From Candidatus Sumerlaeota bacterium (lineage in GTDB: Bacteria > Bacillota > SLNR01), in contig SLNR01000034.1 in the NCBI GenBank assembly GCA_007132905.1, positions 1 to 42,102 on the forward strand: a stretch of 42,102 bases of DNA, written 5' to 3'. How positions within the stretch are numbered: position 1 is the first letter of the stretch; each line of letters opens with the position of its first letter. This document shows positions 8,669 to 18,058 of this stretch, piece by piece. The notes below the pieces were generated by a model that saw only the letters and a list, made by a program, of their open reading frames with translations, was not told the origin of the DNA and did not search any database. The translations under genes were made by a program, and so were the position numbers.

Positions 8669-9598
8669 ATGTACGTGTTTACTCGCCAAAAAAAAATTTA
8701 CGGAAGTTTGATTGCGGGATTGGTTATGATGGCCTTGCTAGTGGCAGGAGGTTTCGGCTGCGGAGCTGGTACGGGAGAAGTGGACGAAGAATTGGTTCTT
8801 ACTTATCAGACATGGTCCGAAAGCTTAACCATCGGAAACATTTTTCACATTTTACTCGAAGAGAAAACCGACATCCCCATTAGGGCCGTTGAACTGGAAA
8901 GTTTTTCGATCCAGTGGGAAGCCATGATTCATGACGAGGTGGACATTCTTCCCAGCTTCACGGCCAGTGCCTATATGAATGTGCTAGGAGATGAAGGATT
9001 AAGAGATCCAGAAGAAGTGTATGACTATGTGAGCCAGAGACTAGAAGAGGAGTATAATGTTATTTTACTCGAACAACTTGGCTATTACAACAATTATGAT
9101 CTAGCAGTCAGACCGGAAGTTGCTGAGGAATATGGATTAGAAACTTATTCTGATTTAGCCGAAGTATCTGATGAATTGATCATTACGGCTGACGCCAACT
9201 TCTTGGATATCCCGGCCGGGTATCCGCTGCTGCAGGATGTGTACGGCATGGATTTCAAAGACATTAAAACGGTAGGGGTGGCCTTGAAATATCCGGTGAT
9301 CGAAGACGGACAAGCCGATGTCATTAACAACTACACAACCGACGCCCAGATTGTGGAATTGGGTCTCGTGGTCTTAGAAGACGATCAGTTTGCGTTTCCG
9401 TCTTATGACGCTGTGCCTTTTGTAAGGAAAGAGACGCTGGAAAAATATCCAGAAATAAAGGAAGTGCTCAACTTATTGGCAGGGCAGTTTTCCAACGATG
9501 AAATGCGAGAAATGAATTACCGGGTGGAGATCGATGAAGAAGATCCAGAAGATGTGGCCCGAGACTTTCTTATTCAAAAAGGGCTGATCGGAGGATAA
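8669..9598 (+). CDS. Osmoprotectant-type ABC substrate-binding lipoprotein, copy 2
   Basis: This 309-residue protein is a paralogue of the preceding gene, roughly 60 percent identical by eye over the mature part, with the same landmarks: signal sequence ending GGFGC, TYQTWSESLTIGNIF, RDPEEVYDYV, YNNYDLAVRPE, LETYSDLAEV, and DVINNYTTDAQI. It differs in the loop after IQWEAM (DILPSFTASAYM in place of DLMGTYTSTGYM), a region that lines the ligand pocket in this family, so ligand preference may differ. An AAGGAG site at 8658-8663 supports the ATG at 8669. The pair is a tandem duplication separated by a terminator and about 300 bp. It too lacks adjacent permease and ATPase genes. Confidence 0.88.
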   Translation: MYVFTRQKKIYGSLIAGLVMMALLVAGGFGCGAGTGEVDEELVLTYQTWSESLTIGNIFHILLEEKTDIPIRAVELESFSIQWEAMIHDEVDILPSFTASAYMNVLGDEGLRDPEEVYDYVSQRLEEEYNVILLEQLGYYNNYDLAVRPEVAEEYGLETYSDLAEVSDELIITADANFLDIPAGYPLLQDVYGMDFKDIKTVGVALKYPVIEDGQADVINNYTTDAQIVELGLVVLEDDQFAFPSYDAVPFVRKETLEKYPEIKEVLNLLAGQFSNDEMREMNYRVEIDEEDPEDVARDFLIQKGLIGG

Positions 9599-9621
9599 AG
9601 AGAAATAGACAGACGAGTAAT

Positions 9622-9651
9622 AAAACCGGAGAATTTGATCTCCGGTTTTTT
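9622..9651 (+). terminator. Terminator after SBP copy 2
   Basis: A perfect 11-bp stem (AAAACCGGAGA at 9622-9632 with TCTCCGGTTTT at 9639-9649) with a six-base loop ends in a T-run, 24 bp after the stop codon. Confidence 0.92.
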
Positions 9652-10185
9652 ACGTGCACTTTTTATTGAAATGGTAAAAGTGCTTAAAATATATTCAAAT
9701 GAACGGAAACAGGCGCAAATATTTAGGCATGGTTCTTTATTCCCAGACAACTTTAAAGTAGCGCACTACTAAAAGGAAAGTGATTTAACACCGCAAACAT
9801 TCCACGCTTTCCTGACAACTAGCTTTGCTGCCTAATTTTGGGGATTGCAGTTATCCCTCGGGTGTGGATAATAAATGCATTGGGCTCTTATTCCTGTATC
9901 GGCCGACGTGGTTGCGAAGCGGGCTCGGGGTGTTGTCTTTAGTTTAAGTGGATTTAGAGCCGAAAAGCTTTTAGTTAACCGTTTCATTGACGTGTCGTGG
10001 ATGTCTCTTTTGTGACAATCCGGGGGTTTTCGAAGCGGGTGGATTTACCACTTACAGTGCCATTATTGCCAAGGAATACGGATGGTCTAAAGTGGGGGAT
10101 AGTAATAATGCTGCCAAAGAGGAGCGAAATAAAAAGCAAATTCCCGGGACACTAGATTTGCAAATTAGTCTGACAAAATTGACAT
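9652..10185. other. Gene-poor spacer
   Basis: No intact gene is seen. One short frame near the end (9987-10187) holds a membrane-transporter-like fragment, listed separately. The rest shows no recognisable coding sequence, and no promoter could be picked with confidence. Confidence 0.45.
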
Positions 10186-10187
10186 AA
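9987..10187 (+). pseudogene. Possible remnant of an MFS transporter N-terminal region
   Basis: The frame includes AGGFTTYSAIIAKEYGWSKV, which resembles the first loop of OFA-type MFS carriers (a glycine-rich helix end followed by an EYGWSR-like motif). The residues before and after do not continue as membrane protein and no ribosome binding site is visible. The match is short, so this may be chance. Confidence 0.25.
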
Positions 10188-10217
10188 AAAGACTGCGCCG
10201 TTTCGGCCGGTCTTTTT
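10186..10217. terminator. Terminator of the SLC13 transporter gene (works on minus strand)
   Basis: An inverted repeat with AAAAAGAC at 10186-10193 and GTCTTTTT at 10210-10217 encloses a GC-rich inner stem CCG/CGG. On the minus strand it lies 20 bp after the transporter stop and ends in five T; the plus strand also ends in five T, so it can work both ways. Confidence 0.85.
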
Positions 10218-10237
10218 CAACTGCTGCAAATTTCCTG

Positions 10238-11515
10238 CTATAAGCCGTAGACAATGGGAATAATCAAACAAAGAGCGATGGTCAAAAAGATCGTTAAAAT
10301 GCCTCCCACTTTGGTGTAGTCGGTAAAGCGGTAGCCTCCGACTAAAGTCATGGTCACCGGCACCGTGCCGACAGGGGTGGCAAAAGCCAGGTTGCAGCCA
10401 ATGACGGCGGCTAAGACAAAGCTGATGGGATTAGCGCCGATGGCTTGGGCTAGATTGATGACAATAGGGGTCATCATGGCGGCGGTGGCGGTGTGGGACA
10501 TGACATTCCCCAGGCCGACCGAAATGACCACGATAGCCGACATGACCCAAAAAGCAGAGGCGTTTTCTCCGCCCATGACGGACAGAATGCCGTCGGTGAT
10601 CAACTGGCCTCCTCCGCTGACATCCAGACCCTGGGAGAACCCGATGGCCGCACCCAGGATGACCACCGTGGACCAGTCCACGCTTTGATAGGCCTTTTTC
10701 TCATCAATGCAGCCAGTGACAATGACAATGGCTGCACCTAATATGGCTATGACGCCCACATTCCAAATTTCCATGACAAAGCCGGCCACGCAGCCTAAAA
10801 GCACCAAACCGGCGATTATCATTTTTTTGGGATCTTTTGCTTGAAATTCTTCTACTGATTGATCAAAAGAAGCATCTTCCACTTCAGGAAAGTCAAACAC
10901 CTTTTTCATATAGCTATAGCCAAACACAGCCAGATAAATTAAAAGGATAAACACCATGGGAACAGCGGCCAGGCTAATCTCAAAAAAACCGAGGGTACGG
11001 ACTCCTTCTGTCTGAGCCAATATTCCCTGGGCCACTAGCTGAGGCGTCGAGCCGACCAGGGTGGTGTTGCCTCCCAGCACAGCGGCAAAACCCAGGGCCA
11101 TGAAGGTGTTTTTCTTGGTGATTTTCCCTTTGGATTGAGCGGCTACAGAAGCAATGATGGGCATAAACATGGCCACCGTGGCGGTGTTGCTCAAAAACCC
11201 GGACAGCACGGAAGCCACAATGACGATCACAAACATAAAACGACGTTCATCACTGCCGACTCGCTGGAATATAGAATTTCCAATCAATTGGGCCAGGCCC
11301 GTTTCGAAAATGGCTTTGCCGATAATGATCATGCCTACGACCAGCATGACGGTGGGAGAGCCAAAACCCGATAAGGCTTCCCGATAGCCGATGATACCAA
11401 AGATGGCCATCGCCAGGGCGGCAAATAAAGCGGTCATGGCAAGGGGTATTTTTTCTGTGGCAAACAAAACGACGGCAATTCCGATAATGACAATAGACAA
11501 TACGGCTTGATCCAT
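10238..11515 (-). CDS. SLC13/DASS family anion (dicarboxylate, sulfate or phosphate-type) transporter
   Basis: This 425-residue protein is almost entirely hydrophobic, with about 11-12 predicted membrane helices. It shows the two inverted-repeat signature loops of the DASS and ArsB/NhaD (ion transporter) superfamily: SNTATVAMFMPI followed by GGNTTLVGSTPQLVAQG in the first half, and SHTATAAMMTPI followed by FATPVGTVPVTM in the second. The SNT-type motifs bind Na+ and carboxylate in characterised DASS members. No RCK/TrkA domain is inserted, so it is the short form. A GAGGTG site 6 bases upstream supports the ATG. It is a single-gene unit with its own terminator, divergent from the efflux operon. 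The substrate is not predictable from sequence; a Na+-coupled dicarboxylate or sulfate is likely. Confidence 0.88.
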   Translation of the reverse strand: MDQAVLSIVIIGIAVVLFATEKIPLAMTALFAALAMAIFGIIGYREALSGFGSPTVMLVVGMIIIGKAIFETGLAQLIGNSIFQRVGSDERRFMFVIVIVASVLSGFLSNTATVAMFMPIIASVAAQSKGKITKKNTFMALGFAAVLGGNTTLVGSTPQLVAQGILAQTEGVRTLGFFEISLAAVPMVFILLIYLAVFGYSYMKKVFDFPEVEDASFDQSVEEFQAKDPKKMIIAGLVLLGCVAGFVMEIWNVGVIAILGAAIVIVTGCIDEKKAYQSVDWSTVVILGAAIGFSQGLDVSGGGQLITDGILSVMGGENASAFWVMSAIVVISVGLGNVMSHTATAAMMTPIVINLAQAIGANPISFVLAAVIGCNLAFATPVGTVPVTMTLVGGYRFTDYTKVGGILTIFLTIALCLIIPIVYGL

Positions 11516-11798
11516 ATAGACACCTCATCAGATATGAAAGAATAAACCCTTTGGTAAATCAGAAGGGCTTCTTAGATAGTAGCATAGTTTAAGGACAGGG
11601 ACAAGAAAAGACAAAAAGAAAAGATCAGGTCACTCACTAACAGACGAAGCGGTGTACAAGGTTATAATCGGGAGAGAGAAGGGTTGATAAGCAAAGAGTT
11701 GATGTTTATTGAAGTATAAGAGAGGAAGAGAGAGAAAGAAGAAGAATTGCAAACAGTAGAGATTAAGATGATAAGGGAAAGCAGTTGGAGGGGAGAAC

Positions 11799-12941
11799 AT
11801 GAAGACAAAGTGGAAAATTATCTTAGGTGCGGTAGTGATCGTCATAGCAGCTGTGATTATCGGAGTACATTTTTTGACGGGGGCCGAGGTGGACGTGCAT
11901 GAAGTCGCACGGGGAAATCTGGAGGATACTTTTTCAGAAGACGGGGTTTTAGTAAGCGAAGATGAACGCATCGTCTACTCCGTGCTGCAGGCTGTCATTA
12001 AGGAAGTGACTGTGAAAGAAGGAGAACAGGTACAACAAGACGACCTGCTGGTGGTGCTGGACAGCCAGGAAGTAGAGTACAGCCTAGAGGATGTGAAGAG
12101 CCAAAAGCAGGCGCTGGCAAAAGAGATTAAACAGGCGGAGGACAGTCTTGTAAGGGCAGAGGATCACTACGACAGAATCCAAACCTTATACAATCGGGAC
12201 TGGGCAAGTCGTCTTGAACTAGAGGAGGCGGAAGCGAAAAAACAAGAAGTACATACGATGATCGAAACCCTCAAAGCGAAAGAAAAATCGTATGAGGCAC
12301 AGATCGACACTTTGCAGTGCCGCTTGAGTTACCATCGAATCCACGCTCCTATAGAAGGGATCGTTACTCATCTTGAAGCACAAGAGAAAAGCCCGGCCGG
12401 CCCGCAAAGACCATTGATGCGGATTTTGGGCAGTAAAGGGCCTGAAGAGCCGATTCTTGAACTAAAAACCAGAGTGTTAACAAGAGATGTATTGGACATG
12501 TATGTCGGTCAGGAAGTAGCCTTATCCTTTTCTCTTAGGGAGGAAGAGAAGAGGTTTTCCGGTGAAATTATCCGCATAGCCCCTCTCGCAGAAGAAGCTC
12601 TTTCTCCTCTTGGAATTGAAGAAGAGCGGGTGACGGTGACGATCCTTCCTTTTTTGCCCGGTGAAGTGACGCTGTTGCCCGGTTTTAAAGTAGAAGTGAC
12701 CTTTACCACCAGGGAAGAAGAAAATGTACTGACAGTCCCTAAGCGAGCTTTATTTAGATACAACGGAGAAGATGCGTTAATGGTGGCAGAAGGCGCACGG
12801 GCCCGGTTGAGGAAAGTAAAGACGGGAATGGAGACGCAGCGCCGGGTAGTAATCGAAGAAGGATTAGAAGAAGGGGATCTTGTCATTTTAGATCCGCAGC
12901 GCGAAGGGGTAACCGACGGCGGTCGGGTTGACTATGATTGA
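11799..12941 (+). CDS. HlyD/MacA-type membrane fusion (periplasmic adaptor) protein
   Basis: This 380-residue protein has one N-terminal membrane anchor (about residues 5-25) and the standard adaptor order: first half of a lipoyl-like domain (VKEGEQVQQDDLLVVLDS, about residues 69-90), a long coiled-coil hairpin with heptad patterns (about 90-180), the second lipoyl half (RIHAPIEGIVTHLEAQ), then a beta-barrel domain and a C-terminal membrane-proximal domain (LTVPKRALF, EGLEEGDLVI). Such adaptors link an inner-membrane exporter to an outer channel. A GGAGGGGAG site precedes the start. It begins an operon with a TolC-like protein, an ABC ATPase and an FtsX-type permease, that is, the MacA-TolC-MacB layout. 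A TATAAT at 11663-11668 upstream may be part of the operon promoter but has no good -35 partner. Confidence 0.9.
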   Translation: MKTKWKIILGAVVIVIAAVIIGVHFLTGAEVDVHEVARGNLEDTFSEDGVLVSEDERIVYSVLQAVIKEVTVKEGEQVQQDDLLVVLDSQEVEYSLEDVKSQKQALAKEIKQAEDSLVRAEDHYDRIQTLYNRDWASRLELEEAEAKKQEVHTMIETLKAKEKSYEAQIDTLQCRLSYHRIHAPIEGIVTHLEAQEKSPAGPQRPLMRILGSKGPEEPILELKTRVLTRDVLDMYVGQEVALSFSLREEEKRFSGEIIRIAPLAEEALSPLGIEEERVTVTILPFLPGEVTLLPGFKVEVTFTTREEENVLTVPKRALFRYNGEDALMVAEGARARLRKVKTGMETQRRVVIEEGLEEGDLVILDPQREGVTDGGRVDYD

Positions 12942-13028
12942 TAAAAACCCGGAAATTTATGGAAATTTTACCGAAAAAGCCGGAGACAGACGCCTGCGGG
13001 TTCATCTTCACGAAAGAGGTGTTGATAA

Positions 13029-14114
13029 ATGAAACCAAAAAAAAGACGCAAACTTTCTTACCTAAGTATGATAGTGATGTTCTTTGTCCTTATCGGCGCC
13101 ATCGGAGCGGGATCTGTCCACAGCGCCTCAAGCGGGGTTGTTTTAAAGATGGAAGAAATAAGGGAGAGGATTGTCCTTCATCATGCCGATTACCAGGTGA
13201 TGGTAAAGCAAGTGGAGGATACTAAAAAAGCGGTGGAGCGTACGGAAGATTTTATTTCGGATTTACGGGAATGGGCCGATCTGATCGGTGACGAAGCAAT
13301 GGCCTCCTTTCTTTTGTTTACAGCCGAGCAATTAGAAGATCAAAAAATAGAGATGAAACTTACCCTGCTTGAATTGGAGTTTGAAAAGAAACGTTTGGAA
13401 GAGGGCTTGACCCGTCAGGGAGAAGAATTCTATCTTACCTATTTCTCTCTGGCCGAACAGATCGAAAAACAAGAAGAAACGAATGCTTTCTTAGACGAAG
13501 TGGCGGCTTTTGAAAAAGAGCGCCACCGGCAGGGCATGATAACCCCATTGGAAACAGCCGAGGCCAAATTGGCAGTCGATCGGGGGACTCATGTGAAGGA
13601 GGCCCTGGTTTTAAAGCAAGAAATGGTGTTGTTTCGAATCAGAGAAATTACCGGTTTTGGTTTAGACCAGGAAATTAAGCTTAGCAAACCGGCACTTTTT
13701 AACGGGCAGGATATCGACCTGGAAGAAGCGGTAACTTATGCGGTGCAGGAAGGATTGACAACCTCTTATCACCGGGTCCGAAAGGAAACGACTTCTGAGG
13801 AAACGGACGAGCTGCTGCTAGATCAAGCCGAAAGACGGGCGCGGGTGCTGGTGGAAGAAGCCTACCGGACAATAAGGCAGGCAGAAGATGCTTATTTGCT
13901 GCAGGGCCGTTTCCTTGATCTTGCAAAAACAAAATCAGAGCGAGCCAAGGCACGCCATGCGGCGGGACTTTTGTCAGGGCTGGATGTGATGAAATCCTGC
14001 CTGTCTGAAATGGAAGCGCGTCAAATGTATACAGAGGCGCAGCTTGTTTACCAGCGGGCGTACAAGGATTTTCAGTTGGCACGAGCCGGTGCCTTGGGAT
14101 GGGATTTACGGTAG
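13029..14114 (+). CDS. TolC-like (outer membrane efflux protein family) coiled-coil protein
   Basis: This 361-residue protein has a type I signal peptide (hydrophobic segment about residues 12-30, cleavage near HSA-S) and is otherwise almost all helix with heptad repeats. It has two repeats that match the TolC pattern: RHRQGMITPLETAEAKLAVDRG in the first half and RHAAGLLSGLDVMKSCLSEME near the end, each equivalent to the RY-x-G-x-x-S-x-LDVL helix turn of TolC. The adaptor gene before it and exporter genes after it fit a tripartite pump. It is shorter than typical TolC (about 430-490 residues), and I see no clear beta-barrel strands, so it may not span an outer membrane. An AAAGAGGTG site precedes the ATG. 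Confidence 0.75.
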   Translation: MKPKKRRKLSYLSMIVMFFVLIGAIGAGSVHSASSGVVLKMEEIRERIVLHHADYQVMVKQVEDTKKAVERTEDFISDLREWADLIGDEAMASFLLFTAEQLEDQKIEMKLTLLELEFEKKRLEEGLTRQGEEFYLTYFSLAEQIEKQEETNAFLDEVAAFEKERHRQGMITPLETAEAKLAVDRGTHVKEALVLKQEMVLFRIREITGFGLDQEIKLSKPALFNGQDIDLEEAVTYAVQEGLTTSYHRVRKETTSEETDELLLDQAERRARVLVEEAYRTIRQAEDAYLLQGRFLDLAKTKSERAKARHAAGLLSGLDVMKSCLSEMEARQMYTEAQLVYQRAYKDFQLARAGALGWDLR

Positions 14115-14150
14115 GATCCTTTCATAGCGAAGGCAGGGAGGATGCGGTCA

Positions 14151-14852
14151 ATGGAATTAATCGTAGCGAAAAACATTGTTAAAAAATATAAGATGGGGGA
14201 AGTGGATGTCTATGCCTTAAGGGGCGTGGATTTTACTCTTTATGAAAAAGAACTGGTGGTGGTGTTGGGGCACAGCGGGTCCGGGAAAAGTACTTTGGTA
14301 AATATTGTCGGCGGCATGGATACGGCCACCGAAGGGGAACTTTTTTTTCGCGGGGAGGCGTTGCATGATGCTACTGAGAAAAAACTGACTCTCTACCGCC
14401 GCAACCGGATTGGTTTTATATTTCAATTTTACAATTTGATGCCCAATCTTACGGCTTATGAAAACATCAGCTTATCCGTGCAGATTGCCGATGATCCTTT
14501 GGAAATAGAACCTTTATTGGAGCAAGTGGGACTGGCCGACCGGCGGGACCATTTCCCTTCGCAATTATCAGGCGGGGAACAGCAGCGGGTGGCTATAGCT
14601 AGAGCTTTGGCCAAAAACCCCGATCTGTTGTTGTGCGACGAGCCCACGGGGTCGCTTGATCTTCCGGCCGGGAAGCAAATTTTAAAAACCCTCAGGGATT
14701 TTTCGGATCACTACAGTAAGGCGGTGGTGATTATAACTCACAATACCAGCATCAGTGAGATGGCAGATCGGGTGATTCATCTAAAGGACGGACGGGTGGA
14801 TAAGGTTGTAGAAAATTCAGAGCCGGTTCCGGCGGAGAAGGTGAGCTGGTAA
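14151..14852 (+). CDS. ABC transporter ATP-binding protein, MacB/LolD type
   Basis: This 233-residue ATPase has Walker A GHSGSGKST (residues 40-48), a Q-loop in FIFQFYNLMPNLTAYEN, the signature LSGGEQQR (139-146), Walker B LLLCDEPTGSLD (159-170) and a switch histidine in IITHNT. The FQ-x-NL-x-P-LTA-x-EN segment and the TGSLD extension are typical of the MacB/LolD/FtsE group that drives extracytoplasmic lipoprotein, peptide or macrolide export. The ATG at 14151 is preferred to the one at 14142, because the GGGAGG ribosome site ends directly before 14142 and leaves no spacing. Its stop overlaps the permease start by one base (TAATG), so the two are translationally coupled. Confidence 0.93.
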   Translation: MELIVAKNIVKKYKMGEVDVYALRGVDFTLYEKELVVVLGHSGSGKSTLVNIVGGMDTATEGELFFRGEALHDATEKKLTLYRRNRIGFIFQFYNLMPNLTAYENISLSVQIADDPLEIEPLLEQVGLADRRDHFPSQLSGGEQQRVAIARALAKNPDLLLCDEPTGSLDLPAGKQILKTLRDFSDHYSKAVVIITHNTSISEMADRVIHLKDGRVDKVVENSEPVPAEKVSW

Positions 14853-17281
14853 TGCTGTTTCGAAAAATGCTTCGGGACATCTGGGGCAGCAAAGGTTCCT
14901 ATATGGCCTGCCTGGTGCTGGTCATATTGGGTCTGGTGACCTTTACTTCTTTTTCCATCGGGGCGGACAACTTAAGACAAGCCCAGGAGGATTTCTATCG
15001 GGAAACGCAATTTGCGGAAGGTTTTGCCGAAGTTATGTCAATGCCGGAAGCCCGCATAGGGGAGCTTGCCAGGGAAGAAGGGGTAAAGAAAGTAGGCGGA
15101 CGAATCAGTCGGGAAGTGAGGGTGTATGATCCACAGGCCGATATCGGTGTCTACCTGAAGCTGGTCGCCATTGATACAGAAGATACAGAAAGAATCAATG
15201 ACCTGCTTCTTTTAGAGGGCCGGCCCTTAAAAGCCGGCGAAAAAAACCTTTGGCTGGATGATATGTTTTTTGAGGCTAACCAGCTTTCTTTGGGAGATAC
15301 CATCGAAATCATTGCCGCCGGTCAGATTCATGAATTCCGCTTAGAAGGGGTGGCCATGAGTCCGGAGTTTACTTACCCGTTGCGGACTTTAGGTGAATTG
15401 TACCCGAACCCGGAACAATTCGGCATTGGCTTTCTGTCAAGAGAGACCATGTGGCAGCTGTTTCCAGACTTGAGAGGGCAGGTAAACGATGTCGCGTTTA
15501 TCCTTGAGCCGCAGGCCGCCTATGATGAGGTTGAAAGCCGCCTAGAAACGACGCTTAAGCCTTACGGCTTAATCAGTATCTACCCGAGAGATAATCAAAC
15601 CAGCCATCTGATTCTCCAGGAAGAAATTGACCAGCTGTCCAGGATGGCCAGTGTGATCCCTCTGATGCTTTTGATGATCGCTGCTTTGATCATCTATTTT
15701 ATGCTGAAGCGGCTGGTGGAACAGCAGCGTGGACAAATCGGTATTTTAAAAGCTTTTGGCTACAGCAACTTTGAAGTCATGGTTCATTACCTGGGTTATG
15801 CCTTATTGATCGGATTGTTAGGTGGATTGGTCGGAGGGCTTACGGGCATGTATCTGGCTAACCCCCTGACCTGGTTGTTGTATGAATTTTTTCATGTGCC
15901 GGAAGTATATCTTGGTTTTTCCTGGTATTATTTAGGAATGGGGCTTGTGATTTCACTGGCTATTTTTTTGGTTGCCGGCTATCAGGGCTGCAAATATGCC
16001 CTTACACTTACTCCGGCCGAAGCTATGCGACCGCCTGCACCGGCATCGGGCCGCAAGACCCTTTTGGAAAAAGCGGCTTTTTTCTCCGAAATGCTGACCA
16101 TTCAAGGGAAGATGGCGATCCGAAACCTGGGTCGTCAAAAAGGGAGAACAGCCTTTTTGTTTCTGGGGGTGATGCTGAGCTGTGCGGTGGTCGTGGTCAC
16201 CTACTCGTTAAATGACATATTTGATAAGCTGGTGTTTTATCAGGTGGAAAAGGTGGAGACCTATCACGCCAAAGTGCTGCTGACAGGACCAAGGCATCAA
16301 CAGCCGATAAAAAGGGAGCTTTGGGCTTTGGATGAAACAACATGGGTGGAGCCGTTGGCAGAGGTACCGATTAAGCTTACGCATGCCTGGCGGGAAGAAC
16401 AGGTGGTTTTGTTGGGCATTCCTCAAGACAGTGTTTTGTATTCCATTCGCGACCAAAAAGAACAGCGTATCGCTCCTTCCGATCAAGGATTGATCCTTTC
16501 TGAACAGTTGGCCGAAAATCTCGACGTAAAAGAAGGCGATACAGTCCGGTTGGAAAGCCCTTATCTTTTGGGTGAAGACGATTATGAAGAGATTGCTGTA
16601 TACAGGATCGTCCCCCAGTATTTGGGCATGAATGCGTATCTAGAATTAGAGGCGGTCCAAGAACTTTTGGGCCAGGGGCCGCTGGCCACTTCTTATATGG
16701 TGGATGTAAAAGACCATCCGCCTGCCTCGGGTGAAGACAAGGACGCGCAGCGGACTCGGGAGGAAGAAATTCAACAAAACATTGCTTCGCTGAGAGCGCG
16801 TTATCAGGAAAGCGAAATGGTGGCCGGAGTGGACGGGACCGATGAGAAAATACAGGAGATTCGAGACCTGTTGGAATCATTCGGGGTGGTGATGTATCTA
16901 TATGTGCTGGTAGGGGTGATTATGGCTTTTGCCATTATTTACAGCTCTAGTTTCATTATTCTTTCTGAACGTAACCGGGAACTGGCTTCCATGAAAGTAC
17001 TGGGCATGTCGTCCCGAGAGGTGTTTTCGGTGATTACCTTTGAGCAGTGGTTTATTGGCATACTGGCCATTTTGGCGGGCCTTCCGCTGGCCCAGGGATT
17101 GATGTTTCTGCTGGCGGATGCTTTGGATACGGATTTGTATACGATCCCTACGGATTTATCGTTGGAATCACTTTTCATGGGCGGACTGATTACGGCCATT
17201 TCTATTCTGATAGCCCAGATGTTTGCGCTGAAAAAAGTGGAGCAGCTTGATCTGGTGGGAGTGTTAAAATCCAGAGAATAA
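14852..17281 (+). CDS. ABC transporter permease with two FtsX/MacB-type units
   Basis: This 809-residue permease consists of two tandem units. Each has one N-terminal helix (about residues 17-38 and 435-455), a large extracytoplasmic domain, and a three-helix FtsX domain (about 275-390 and 690-800). The FtsX domains are marked by GQIGILKAFGYSNFEV and NRELASMKVLGMSSREVF, the conserved R-x-x-I/LKxxG turn. This is the layout of DUF214/FtsX-domain permeases in Gram-positive bacteria, about twice the length of MacB's transmembrane part. It forms the exporter with the ATPase encoded just before it; adaptor and TolC-like protein come from the same operon. The cargo is unknown; peptides, lipoproteins or amphiphilic drugs are usual. 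No clear terminator was found downstream. Confidence 0.9.
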   Translation: MLFRKMLRDIWGSKGSYMACLVLVILGLVTFTSFSIGADNLRQAQEDFYRETQFAEGFAEVMSMPEARIGELAREEGVKKVGGRISREVRVYDPQADIGVYLKLVAIDTEDTERINDLLLLEGRPLKAGEKNLWLDDMFFEANQLSLGDTIEIIAAGQIHEFRLEGVAMSPEFTYPLRTLGELYPNPEQFGIGFLSRETMWQLFPDLRGQVNDVAFILEPQAAYDEVESRLETTLKPYGLISIYPRDNQTSHLILQEEIDQLSRMASVIPLMLLMIAALIIYFMLKRLVEQQRGQIGILKAFGYSNFEVMVHYLGYALLIGLLGGLVGGLTGMYLANPLTWLLYEFFHVPEVYLGFSWYYLGMGLVISLAIFLVAGYQGCKYALTLTPAEAMRPPAPASGRKTLLEKAAFFSEMLTIQGKMAIRNLGRQKGRTAFLFLGVMLSCAVVVVTYSLNDIFDKLVFYQVEKVETYHAKVLLTGPRHQQPIKRELWALDETTWVEPLAEVPIKLTHAWREEQVVLLGIPQDSVLYSIRDQKEQRIAPSDQGLILSEQLAENLDVKEGDTVRLESPYLLGEDDYEEIAVYRIVPQYLGMNAYLELEAVQELLGQGPLATSYMVDVKDHPPASGEDKDAQRTREEEIQQNIASLRARYQESEMVAGVDGTDEKIQEIRDLLESFGVVMYLYVLVGVIMAFAIIYSSSFIILSERNRELASMKVLGMSSREVFSVITFEQWFIGILAILAGLPLAQGLMFLLADALDTDLYTIPTDLSLESLFMGGLITAISILIAQMFALKKVEQLDLVGVLKSRE

Positions 17282-18058
17282 CCGAAGGCAAAACAGGAAA
17301 CAGATTTTCGTAAAGAGGGTAATACGGTTATCCATCCACTCACCGGGTGGATTCATTCTGCAGAACATAACAGCCTTTCACTCACGTGTTGCAGTTTTGC
17401 TGTTACACTAAATACGTGAGGGCATCCTATACGGCTATACTTTGCAAATACTTTTGCCGCGCCGGACTTGAACTGACCGCTGAAATGAAAGGGTCCTTTT
17501 TGGCTTCTTACCCAATGATTAAAAAACGGCAGATGAGCAGACAGGAGATTACAGAACCTGTCCAATCCGACGGGACAGCGAATTTCGGATGGGAGAGATG
17601 GAATTTACGAAGATAAAGCACCTCTCTTCTTTTAAACTGAACAAGAAGACATCTTTTGGGCCGTCAGCCAAGCTGGCTGCGCGCGATGCCATGGATGCCT
17701 TCTGGGACTGGGTGGACTATGCTCAAAGAAAAAACTGCAAGGAAGAAGCAGAGGTAGTTTTTACGGTCACGAGCATTTGGATTTCTCGGGTAAAGGCACA
17801 GTAATCTAAGTGAAAGACTGCTTTTTAATGAATGAAAACCGGGAGGCTTCTTGCGGTTGCTTGCTGAGGATTGATAGTAAACAGATTAGACTTCGTAAAC
17901 AGGCCAGTACGAAAATTTTTCACAATACAAGGGCGGAAGATCACACAAAAAAACCGCGGTATGAGGTTTTACTATGATTACAGTTAAGAAAGCAGCCGGG
18001 AAAGTCTGTTTGGTTTTTGATTTGATGTAAATTGCTTAAGTTCCCAACCCAAACAGGC
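17282..18058. other. Gene-poor spacer after the efflux operon
   Basis: No reliable gene is visible. A short frame at 17589-17804 (71 codons, with KLAARDAMDAFWDWVDYAQ and a hydrophobic end) has some protein character but no recognised family. An inverted repeat CTCACGT/ACGTGAG lies at 17381-17420. Decayed coding sequence is likely, because a LuxR remnant follows directly. Confidence 0.4.

Noticed and set aside
12938-13225. 95-codon frame overlapping the adaptor stop and the TolC-like start
   Set aside because: It covers the signal peptide of the TolC-like protein in another frame and has no independent ribosome site.
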